A stretch of DNA of 64,000 bases, from assembly GCA_023393455.1 (NCBI GenBank), contig JAEWLJ010000001.1, positions 1 to 64,000 on the forward strand, written 5' to 3'. This stretch comes from Methanobacteriota archaeon. Its GTDB lineage: Archaea; Halobacteriota; Methanomicrobia; Methanomicrobiales; Methanoculleaceae. Position numbers and translations under genes: made by a program. The number at the start of each line of letters is the position of its first letter. Position 1 is the stretch's first letter. Below, in pieces: positions 42,672-50,785 of this stretch. The notes below the pieces were generated by a model, which was not told the DNA's origin, ran no database searches, and saw only the letters and a program-made list of their open reading frames with translations.

Positions 42672-43172
42672 GCTGAGATCAGGGAGCCGTGATCCCATGC
42701 AATATATATAAGAGTTTTCATTTGATCCGGATTTTTGGGTGCGGCGAAAAAACGCACATTGATATTTGAATAGCCAAAAGCCAGGGAATTATATCACAAT
42801 TTTGCATTCAAACCGGGACCGGACAACCACCTCGCCCACGCAACCATCATATAGGGATCATTTCGTGTAATTTTCACCCATTGCAAATCCATAAATCAAT
42901 CAACATTGACCCAATCCAACAATTTAGCCGCGAATACGCAGGCCAAAATAGGGTATGACCCCGGAAGGGCTGCGAACGTTCCACGAGGGATAAATACAGG
43001 CACGTGCAGGTAACCGGAGGTGCCGGGAGAGCGAACCCTTCACGACCCTGTGCCCCGGGGCTGCCGGGGGCGGGAGCCGGCGAGAGTAAAGGGTGAGCCC
43101 TGCACAGAAGAGGGCGGGAGTACAGGCTGCGGAGGTCTTCCTCTCCTGTGGAAAAAAAGATGCCGGGGTTCT
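42672..43172. other. Intergenic region between the two VWA surface-protein genes
   Basis: About 500 nt, AT-richer than the genes. It holds the TATA box at 42701-42712 for paralogue A and, at 43152-43158, an A7 run that is a T7 terminator for paralogue B. A small GTGCG/CGCAC hairpin lies near 42738. No gene is evident. Confidence 0.6.
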
Positions 43173-46100
43173 TCACCGGATACGGATATACGCGTTTCCG
43201 GTCGCCCCGGCAGTCACATTCTGGGTGATCTTTGCCGAGGCATCCTCGGTATCCGGCGCGGACCCACGGATCCGGATGACGTACTCGCCGGGCGGGAGGC
43301 CGCGCACGTCAAGCGTTGATGCGCCGTCCGTCGTCGTGTTTGTAGCATTCAGGCTGTCAAATTTTACCCAGGTATACTCGTTGTCGTTGGAGTAGAAGAG
43401 GTCCTCCGTCACGTTATACAGGCCGGTGTAGTTAAGGTCCCAGGCGACCGGAAGGAACTCATCGACCGGTCCCGTGCCGGTGAACATGAGGTTGGTGATC
43501 TCCAGCGCCGCAAAGTCCATTCCGGTGTAGTTCAGGGGTACGGCCGTGATGAAGGTGTCGGGGAGTTCAAGCGAATCGGTGCCGTTGTTGAACGAGATCG
43601 TCGAACCCGGGCCGAAGATGTTGATGTTGCCTTCCGTCTTCACCGCAAGCCTGAAGGTCGTCTCCCAGGTCTGGCCGAGGCGCACGGTGCCGATGTTGAA
43701 GGGGAGGTGGGGGTTCGTCACGGTCCAGTTCGGCCCGTCGTCGCGGGTATGGCGGGGTATGATCTCATAATGATGCACCGTTTCGTTGTCGATCCAGCTC
43801 TCGATGGTGGTCGATACATTCTCTTCGTTGACATAGTCGAACACACTGGTTCCGGTGGTTAAATTCCCGTTCACCTCGACGTTCTCGAAGACGACGTCCA
43901 GTTCGGTATCGACGCCGGCCTCGGTCTTGAGTTCGCCGGCTATCGTGGTGTAGACGTTCCGAAGTTCGGCCTCGTTTCCGGCCCAGACATAGTTGCCACC
44001 GGTCGCCTCCGACAGGACGCCCAGATCCCTCTCAACATTGGAATCCAGTTTCGAAGCGAACCCGATGCTGTAGACTTTCACCTGCTCGGTCTCACCGCCG
44101 CTGTTCGCGTACACCGACATATTCTGGTTGGTAAACTGACCGTTATCGCATATTTTTCCGGTGCGCCACCCATTATATGGGTGGTACCGGTACCAACTCA
44201 ATGACGTGTCCAGCGTACCTTTCGGGCTAGGGAGATCATGGTACCACTCGTACTTTTCATTATCGAAGTCATAGGAGGAGCCATCCCAGGGGTAACCGGA
44301 GGGTATGGCAGCAGCATAATTTGAATACTTCGTTGAGAGATAGTTATCGTTGTCCGGGTAACCAGTTCCTTTTGCCAGCGGCGAACCGTGATAGTTCCAG
44401 TCGCCGTCGCCCATGAGGATGACCGCCTTGACCGCATCAGGCCTTCCGTTCTCCTTGAGGTACCTGATCGCGGTGTAGTATGCCAGCCGCATGTTCGTCG
44501 CACCATCAGCCGACAATCCGTTGATTGCTCCCTTTATCTTGCTGGGGTCATCGGTCAAATTCTGGTCCAGCGTGGCGTCGAAAGCAAACGAGACCAGTGC
44601 CACCCGGTCGCGGCTGGTGTCCATCTGGTCGACGAAGTCGTTTGCCGCAGCCTGTGCTGCCGCCATCCTTTCGTTTGAGCTACCACTGTTTCTGGCGATA
44701 TCATACTTCATGCTCCCCGACCGATCGATCACCAGCACCACATCGATCGGGTCCGGCTGGAGCGCCCAGCCGTCGCCCTTCACCCGGATCGTGACGTCGA
44801 CCGTATCGTTCACCGCCACCGTCTCGGGAGAGACCTCCGTCTCCACCGAGAGGTAGGGATAGTTCTTCCAGGTCAGGATGATGTCCCGGCTGACGTTGGC
44901 CCACGTCGCCCGGACGGTCGCCGTCCCGGTCGCAGCCTCATTCCAGCCCACAGCGTCCTTATCGGTCGTGAACGCTCCCGGCCGGAACCCGACGACGGCG
45001 TACCCGTCGGTGTCGGTCACGGCGGATCCCGCTACCAGTCCCGGTTCCTCGGTCTGGACGTAGGGCGTGCAGTTCGTCGATACGATCGCAAACGTCACCG
45101 TCTGGCCCTTGACCGGGTTCCCCCTGATATCCATCACCTTGGCACGGAGTTGCGAGACCGAATCGTCTTTGACATCCCGGCTCGGCATCGACTGCGGGCT
45201 TGCGGAGAGGAGCATGTTCACCGGATCGGTGCTGGTGAACTCAAGATTCTGCAACACGCTCACGCTCGCGTTCGCAGCCGCCGTCGCGGTGACGATAGCC
45301 ATGCCGACGGAGCCCTGGGGCTTGTACGGGAACATCACCTGTCCGGTTGAATTGGTGTTGCGAGGATTGCTCTCATACTCGTCCGGCTGACCCAGTCGTA
45401 TTCGTGTGGTGTTCACCCAGAGGCCCTGCTCGGCAGTGGGGTTCCCGTACTCGTCGAATAGGGTATACGTGACCGAAACCCCCGTCTTTCCGTCGGCCGG
45501 GACCAAGTCGCTCGGGGCGACGACCTGCCTGATGTCAACCGGCAGCCCCCCCACACCAGTGATGGAGATCATGTCGCTCACGATCGGTGCCGGGGGGCGG
45601 ATCCAGACGATGTTCTCCCCGATCAGCGTATCGAGCCGGAGCGTTGCGGTGGCGTTCCCGGCCGCGTCCACCGGCACCGCGATCTTATCCGTACCGCCAA
45701 TGAAACCGGCAGGCGAGCCCACCGTGAACGTCACCTCCTCGGCCATGCTCCGGTTGTCCACCACATTCCCGTACTTATCCACCATTCGGACGGTGATATT
45801 CGTCTTCCCCCCTGCGGTCACCTTCGGATCGTACCAGAGATTGACAATCTTATGCGGCGCCGCGTGGTCGATCTGCTGCTCGCCGCTCCCGTTCAGAGGT
45901 TCCATCCCCTCGCGCGCCACCGTCGCCGTGATCGTCGCGGTCCCGCTCCGCGTCCCGGGCGTGAAGGCCGCTGCCGCTCTTCCGGCGCTGTCAGTCACCA
46001 CGTACGCGGGCGAGATACTCCCGTAGGCACTGTCTACTGTAAGATAGACACCAGCACCGACAACCGGAGTGGCAAGGGTGCCGTTTGTGACCTTCACCGT

Positions 46101-46241
46101 GACGGTCGATGTCCCCCCGCTCCCCGCCGTCAGCCACGACGGATCGGTACTGAGGGTAATATCATCAGGTATCAGCGCCCCGGCCGGGGCCGCGAGAAAG
46201 AGTAGCCCTACCACCAGGCATGCATACGTCCATCCGTTCAT
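43173..46241 (-). CDS. Large surface protein with Ig-like repeats and a VWA domain (paralogue B)
   Basis: The 1022-residue protein has a signal peptide (MNGWTYACLVVGLLFLAAPA) and the same order as paralogue A: Ig-like modules, LSVETEVSPETVAVNDTVDV linker, VWA domain with MIDAS VLVIDRSGSMKYDIARN near 520 and AVILMGDGDWNYHGS, then beta domains ending GNAYIRIR. It has many N-x-S/T sequons (NMSVYANS, NVSTTIES, NATNTTTDG), consistent with a glycosylated exterior protein. An insert of about 40 aromatic-rich residues after the VWA D-loop distinguishes it from A. TATA ATATAAAT at 46275-46282 (minus-strand ATTTATAT). Confidence 0.8.
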   Translation of the reverse strand: MNGWTYACLVVGLLFLAAPAGALIPDDITLSTDPSWLTAGSGGTSTVTVKVTNGTLATPVVGAGVYLTVDSAYGSISPAYVVTDSAGRAAAAFTPGTRSGTATITATVAREGMEPLNGSGEQQIDHAAPHKIVNLWYDPKVTAGGKTNITVRMVDKYGNVVDNRSMAEEVTFTVGSPAGFIGGTDKIAVPVDAAGNATATLRLDTLIGENIVWIRPPAPIVSDMISITGVGGLPVDIRQVVAPSDLVPADGKTGVSVTYTLFDEYGNPTAEQGLWVNTTRIRLGQPDEYESNPRNTNSTGQVMFPYKPQGSVGMAIVTATAAANASVSVLQNLEFTSTDPVNMLLSASPQSMPSRDVKDDSVSQLRAKVMDIRGNPVKGQTVTFAIVSTNCTPYVQTEEPGLVAGSAVTDTDGYAVVGFRPGAFTTDKDAVGWNEAATGTATVRATWANVSRDIILTWKNYPYLSVETEVSPETVAVNDTVDVTIRVKGDGWALQPDPIDVVLVIDRSGSMKYDIARNSGSSNERMAAAQAAANDFVDQMDTSRDRVALVSFAFDATLDQNLTDDPSKIKGAINGLSADGATNMRLAYYTAIRYLKENGRPDAVKAVILMGDGDWNYHGSPLAKGTGYPDNDNYLSTKYSNYAAAIPSGYPWDGSSYDFDNEKYEWYHDLPSPKGTLDTSLSWYRYHPYNGWRTGKICDNGQFTNQNMSVYANSGGETEQVKVYSIGFASKLDSNVERDLGVLSEATGGNYVWAGNEAELRNVYTTIAGELKTEAGVDTELDVVFENVEVNGNLTTGTSVFDYVNEENVSTTIESWIDNETVHHYEIIPRHTRDDGPNWTVTNPHLPFNIGTVRLGQTWETTFRLAVKTEGNINIFGPGSTISFNNGTDSLELPDTFITAVPLNYTGMDFAALEITNLMFTGTGPVDEFLPVAWDLNYTGLYNVTEDLFYSNDNEYTWVKFDSLNATNTTTDGASTLDVRGLPPGEYVIRIRGSAPDTEDASAKITQNVTAGATGNAYIRIR

Positions 46242-46504
46242 ACGTCACCGTATGTCTTCCTGACACGCTATCCCATATAAATCTTGTTAGTTCAAGAGGC
46301 GGCTAAGAAAGCCTCTTTTTCAAATCAGACAATAATATCCGCTCAAATCAAACATATTTCCCACACACCGCCCCGGGTCTGAATGAACCGGCGTTGATTC
46401 TCCGGAACAGAGAACGATCTTTCCTCCAGGAACTGATCCGGTCGCCGGGCCGGGGAACAGGATGCTCTCGGGGACCCAGCCCCGCGAAGAAAAATAGATG
46501 GAGG

Positions 46505-47899
46505 TTACAGGCTATCCGGACGGCGTGGCCTGCCCCGGTTTTGCCCCGCCCGCCTCTGCCGCACGACCATGACCACCGCGAGGAGGAGCACGGCAACAAC
46601 CCCGATGCCGGCCACGAGCACCCAGACGTTGAAATCCTTCTCCATCACCAGTGGGATGGTGAGTTCGGTTATGCCGAGCGGGATATCGGCATCGACCGAG
46701 ATGTTCCGGTAACCCTCACGGGCAGCGGTGACGACATGTACCTTGTTCGTGACGAGCGGTGTCTTGAGGTGTCCTAGGCTGTCGGTCACCCCGACGACCT
46801 GGCCGTCGATGACGACGACCGCTCCGACAACCGGGTTTTTCTCAGGGTCTGATGCGCGGACGGTCACGCTGGCCCGGTCGTAACCGAGTTCGGCGACGAT
46901 ATCCTCGCCCTGCCCGGTGATCTGGCGCGTCTCGCTCCAGGCCGCGTAACCGGGCGCCCGCACCACAATCTCGTAGGCACCTGCATGGATGTTGGAGAGC
47001 GTGAACCTGCCATACTGGCTGGTCTTGCCCTGCAGTGTCCCGTTGAGATAGATCTCAGCCCCTTCGACCGGCTTTGTCGCCTCGTTGAAGACCGTTATCG
47101 AGACGGGGTATTCCGACTTCGAGAGGCGCACCGGGAGGAAGACATTGTCCACCTCGAGGTAGCGGCTCTCCTGGTAGGGCTGGTAGTCGGGCGCCGTCAC
47201 CCTGAAAGAGTACCGCTTCGCCCGTTCCAGGTGGAGCAGCACCCTGCCGTCGGCGTCGGTCTCCCCGGCGCGCGTGCTGTCGATGTACACCTCCGCGCCC
47301 TTGAGCGGGGCGGAAGTCCCGGCGTCAAGCACCTGGACGCCCAGGATATTATTGGAGAAGAGGAGGCACTGGACGGTTCTGCCGCTGCTCTCCATCTGTA
47401 CGCTCTTCGAGAGGTCGTGGTATCCCGACGCGCGGATCTCGGCGTTGTACAACTCGCTCGCCTTCACCGGGAAGTTCGCGCTCCCGCTGCTGCCGGTGAC
47501 TTCAGAATCGGAGTAGTCGGTACCCGTAACGCGCACCACGCCACCCACGATCGGTTTCAGGGTTCCCGCATCGTAGAGTTCGAACGTGAGGGTCGCGTCC
47601 TCGCGGATCATATCGACATTGACGCGGGTCGCATCGTAATCAACGTACTCCACCCAGTTCCGGTAGCCTTTCCGGACAACCTTCAGGTAGAGGTCCTTCT
47701 TCCCGGAATGGACGTAGGAGTAGATTCCATCCGAACGGGTGCTCCCCACGTAATCCCCATCGATGTATATCGAGGCATCGCCAAGCGCGTTATCGGTCTT
47801 ATCGTCGACCACATTGATGCGCAGGGTGACCGCCTGCGCCGTGCAGCAGAGGAGGGCGCAGGTGATCAGAAGAGCTATGACGAGACGACTTTTCTTCAT
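46505..47899 (-). CDS. PEGA-repeat membrane-anchored surface protein
   Basis: The 464-residue protein begins with a signal peptide (MKKSRLVIALLITCALLCCT) and has about five carboxypeptidase-regulatory/PEGA-type modules of about 75 residues, each with a pattern like DASIYIDGDYVGSTRSDG, AEVYIDSTRAGETDADGR, AEIYLNGTLQGKTSQYGR and AVVVIDGQVVGVTDSLGH. A single C-terminal helix (VWVLVAGIGVVAVLLLAVVM) and a basic tail anchor it, domains outside. It lies 39 nt after the AMP phosphorylase gene on the same strand. Confidence 0.8.
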   Translation of the reverse strand: MKKSRLVIALLITCALLCCTAQAVTLRINVVDDKTDNALGDASIYIDGDYVGSTRSDGIYSYVHSGKKDLYLKVVRKGYRNWVEYVDYDATRVNVDMIREDATLTFELYDAGTLKPIVGGVVRVTGTDYSDSEVTGSSGSANFPVKASELYNAEIRASGYHDLSKSVQMESSGRTVQCLLFSNNILGVQVLDAGTSAPLKGAEVYIDSTRAGETDADGRVLLHLERAKRYSFRVTAPDYQPYQESRYLEVDNVFLPVRLSKSEYPVSITVFNEATKPVEGAEIYLNGTLQGKTSQYGRFTLSNIHAGAYEIVVRAPGYAAWSETRQITGQGEDIVAELGYDRASVTVRASDPEKNPVVGAVVVIDGQVVGVTDSLGHLKTPLVTNKVHVVTAAREGYRNISVDADIPLGITELTIPLVMEKDFNVWVLVAGIGVVAVLLLAVVMVVRQRRAGQNRGRPRRPDSL

Positions 47900-47938
47900 G
47901 AAAGAGTATACTGCAGTCAAAAATTTGAGTGCATCGGT

Positions 47939-49462
47939 TTACACCCAGCGCTCGGATGGGATACGTTCAAGTACCATACCTTCCACAACCACCGGCATCA
48001 GCGTCCGGCCGACCTCGATCGCACGTTCGAGCCGCCATTCCCGCTCGGCGTAGATGGTGAAGATGGGATCGCCCTTTTTGACCCGGGTCCCCTTCTTTGC
48101 GTGGATCTCGAGCCCCGCGCCGTGATCGTAGGGGGAGCCCGCGAGCCGGGCGAGCGTGACGAGCGCGCTGTTGTTCAGTTCGATGACGTAGCCGTCCTGC
48201 GGCGCCCGGACATCGAACCGGTACTCTCCCGGAACGATATCCTCGGCCTTCACGGTCGGATCACCACCCTGGATCTCGATGATCTGCCGCATCTTCTCGA
48301 GCGCCTTCCCGCTCCGGAGTAGCTCTGCGGCTGCCTGGTACCCCTGCCCCTGTGCGGCCTTCCCGGCCATCTCGAGCGCAATCCCGGAGAGCGAGAGGCT
48401 CTTCTGGACCAGGGAACTCGGTTCGGTCGCGCCTTCGAGGACGGCGAGGGCTTCACGCACCTCGAGGTTCGGGCCGATGGTGTGGCCGACGAGCGACTCC
48501 CCATAACTGAGCGCGCACTCGACCCGCATGCCGAGCCGTTCCCCGATCTCGATGAACTCCCGGGCGAGTTTCCGGCCCTCCTGGGGGTCCGGGATCTTGG
48601 TGTTGCGACCGACCGGGATGTCGATGACCACGAGGTCGGCGCCGACGGCAAACTTCTTCGCCATGACGCTCGCGATCATCTGGCCCCGGGCGTCGATCCG
48701 GAGCGGGTACTCGTAGGTGATGATCTTGTCGTCAGCGGGGGCGATGTTCGTGGCGCCGCCCCAGACGATGGCGCCGCCGACCTTCTCGGTCATCTGTTGC
48801 ACCTCGGTCGCCGTGAACGAGACCGGCGCGAGGACTTCCATGAGGTCGGCGGTCCCGCCGGCGCCGGTGATGGCGCGGGAACTGGTCTTCGGGATCAAAA
48901 GGCCGCTCGCGGCGATGATCGGCGCGATCAGGAGGGTGATCTTGTTCCCGGGCACGCCCCCGATTGAGTGCTTGTCGACTATGGGGTGCCGGGTGAAGTG
49001 GAGGCGTTCCCCGGTCTCGACCGTGGCCCTCGTCAGATACTCCACCTCGTCCATGTCGAGGCCGTTGATGTACGACGCGGTGACGTAGGCGGTGATCTCG
49101 CCGGGCGAGAGGATGTCATCGACGATATCCCTGACGATATCCACGGTCTCGTCCTTGGTGAACCGGCCGCCGTCCATCTTCTTCTTGATGTGCCGGAGGG
49201 ATGCGGGCCGCTCGGCACTCCGGACCACGACAACGGCCCCTTCGTCGACGGCAAGCGTCGCGTTCAGCGGGCGGTAGACCCCGATGACACCCGGCTCGAT
49301 GAGCGAGCCGGTGGTGTCGACGTGGGCCTGGGCGGTCTTTCCGGTCGCCTCGTCGGCGACCAGAACGCGGTCGCCGTCGCGGACCCGCATGTTCCTGGCG
49401 TCGGTGCTGTGGAGGAGAACCCCACGGTTTGCGATGTCGAGTAGTTTCACGGTCAGTTTCAT
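47939..49462 (-). CDS. deoA: AMP phosphorylase
   Basis: The 507-residue protein matches archaeal AMP phosphorylase (DeoA-type): an archaeal N-terminal domain (MKLTVKLLDIANRGVLLHST), the pyrimidine-nucleoside phosphorylase core (VDKHSIGGVPGNKITLLIAP, KTSSRAITGAGGTADLMEVL) and a C-terminal barrel ending VVVEGMVLERIPSERWV. The enzyme splits AMP with phosphate to adenine and ribose-1,5-bisphosphate, feeding the AMP salvage/type III RuBisCO pathway. The other pathway genes are not in this window. Confidence 0.92.
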   Translation of the reverse strand: MKLTVKLLDIANRGVLLHSTDARNMRVRDGDRVLVADEATGKTAQAHVDTTGSLIEPGVIGVYRPLNATLAVDEGAVVVVRSAERPASLRHIKKKMDGGRFTKDETVDIVRDIVDDILSPGEITAYVTASYINGLDMDEVEYLTRATVETGERLHFTRHPIVDKHSIGGVPGNKITLLIAPIIAASGLLIPKTSSRAITGAGGTADLMEVLAPVSFTATEVQQMTEKVGGAIVWGGATNIAPADDKIITYEYPLRIDARGQMIASVMAKKFAVGADLVVIDIPVGRNTKIPDPQEGRKLAREFIEIGERLGMRVECALSYGESLVGHTIGPNLEVREALAVLEGATEPSSLVQKSLSLSGIALEMAGKAAQGQGYQAAAELLRSGKALEKMRQIIEIQGGDPTVKAEDIVPGEYRFDVRAPQDGYVIELNNSALVTLARLAGSPYDHGAGLEIHAKKGTRVKKGDPIFTIYAEREWRLERAIEVGRTLMPVVVEGMVLERIPSERWV

Positions 49463-49688
49463 ACGTGTAACCCCATCCTACCTGAAATTGAGGTTTTGTA
49501 CTACTTAAGGACGGCTGATCGGGGGAGCGGGCAGACGGCATCTACCCGGAGCCCAACATTCCCCGGACTTCTCTCGCGGCGTTTGGTGTGGATACAGATC
49601 CCGGCGAAGCACCGGACCGGGAGCTACGCCTCATCCAGGCGAGACGGCGCTTGGGTGAGGTTATAGTGAGAGGGGTCGGGCGGGCTGC

Positions 49689-50030
49689 TCAGCGGCCCTG
49701 CAGTCCAGCAAGGATCTCCGCAACTGCCCGCTTGAACTCAGGGAGATCTTCTCCGGTGATAGCCCAAACGGCCTCCAGGTCCACACTCATGTACTGGTGG
49801 ATCAGGACGTCACGAAGACCCGCAATCCGGCGCCACGGGATATCTGGATGTTCCTCCTTCAGAAATACCGGAATCTGTTTCACCGCCTCGCCGATAATCT
49901 CAAAGTTCCGTATCACCGCGTCCTGTGCCATCGGGGAGTTCATGAACACGTCTCGCCCTTCTCGCGTATAATCCTCAATCCGCTCTATCGACTCGAGGAT
50001 ATGGATGAGATAGAGGCAGTCGTCACTCAC
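49689..50030 (-). CDS. hepT: HepT-like HEPN toxin
   Basis: The 113-residue protein has the HEPN toxin motif R-x4-H-x-Y in GLRDVLIHQYMSVD and the DUF86 surroundings (IGEAVKQIPVFLKEEHPDIP, WRRIAGLRD). HepT proteins are RNases blocked when their partner adenylylates the Tyr of the motif. GTG start at 50030 overlaps the antitoxin stop (GTGA). Confidence 0.88.
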   Translation of the reverse strand: MSDDCLYLIHILESIERIEDYTREGRDVFMNSPMAQDAVIRNFEIIGEAVKQIPVFLKEEHPDIPWRRIAGLRDVLIHQYMSVDLEAVWAITGEDLPEFKRAVAEILAGLQGR

Positions 50031-50317
50031 AGCGGCACGGCCTCCCGGCAGACGCGATCCCTGATATACCAGTGCAGTCCTTTCTCGGTCACCACGTCGA
50101 CATCACGGCCAAGCAGGTCTTGCAGATCCTGGGCGAGGGCAATGTGGTCAAGGAGGCTCCTTCCGGGCTCGAACTCGACGAGGAGGTCGAGGTCGCTTGC
50201 CGGGGTCTCCTCACCCCGGGCCACCGATCCAAAGACTCTGAGGGTGCGGGCACCATGTCTGGCTGCGATCTCGAGGATCTCATCCCTTCTTTTGAGCAGT
50301 TCCGCATGCAGACTCAT
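50027..50317 (-). CDS. mntA: MntA-like nucleotidyltransferase antitoxin
   Basis: The 96-residue protein has the minimal nucleotidyltransferase motif G-S-x10-D-x-D (GSVARGEETPASDLD) with a third acidic residue in LLVEFEPG. MntA proteins neutralise HepT by AMPylation. It precedes hepT with a 4-nt overlap. TATA CTTATATCCC at about 50357-50366 gives a short leader. Confidence 0.88.
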   Translation of the reverse strand: MSLHAELLKRRDEILEIAARHGARTLRVFGSVARGEETPASDLDLLVEFEPGRSLLDHIALAQDLQDLLGRDVDVVTEKGLHWYIRDRVCREAVPL

Positions 50318-50785
50318 TCAAACCCTCTCCTGCATCGATCTTATGGAGCAGGGGATATAAGGATTTTCCCGGGTGGATTATTTTTCATCCAATGTTTCAC
50401 GTAGCACCCCATCAGCTCACGCGGCTGGTGGCACCTCAAGTTCCGGACGTTCCGTCCTTCGCGTTTTTCGCGGCTTCGCGTGAGGTGGCGCTCTGCACGG
50501 ATCCACACAGATACGGTGAAATGCCCATCAGGCAGCGAGGGGAGTATGCTGATCCTCAGCCCCATCATTCATCCGGATGAGTTAGCTCCCGCAAATCCTG
50601 ACCGGAAGGCGGCAAAACACAGGTTAAGCCCATGACAATCGGGTCTCTCTTCGGTGCTTTTCAGGGTGAAGCCCGGGGGATTCAAAAGGACCTTGGGCCC
50701 AGGACGAACAGCCTGACATCCTGTCCCATACCCGAAATGACGCTCAATAAAACCGACTTGAATAAAAAATAGGGTTAGTTAGGGT
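50318..50785. other. Intergenic region, no gene seen
   Basis: Holds the mntA promoter (about 50357-50366) and, at 50764-50769, an A6 run that is a T6 terminator for the S-layer gene. The middle has no convincing reading frame or repeat. Confidence 0.6.
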
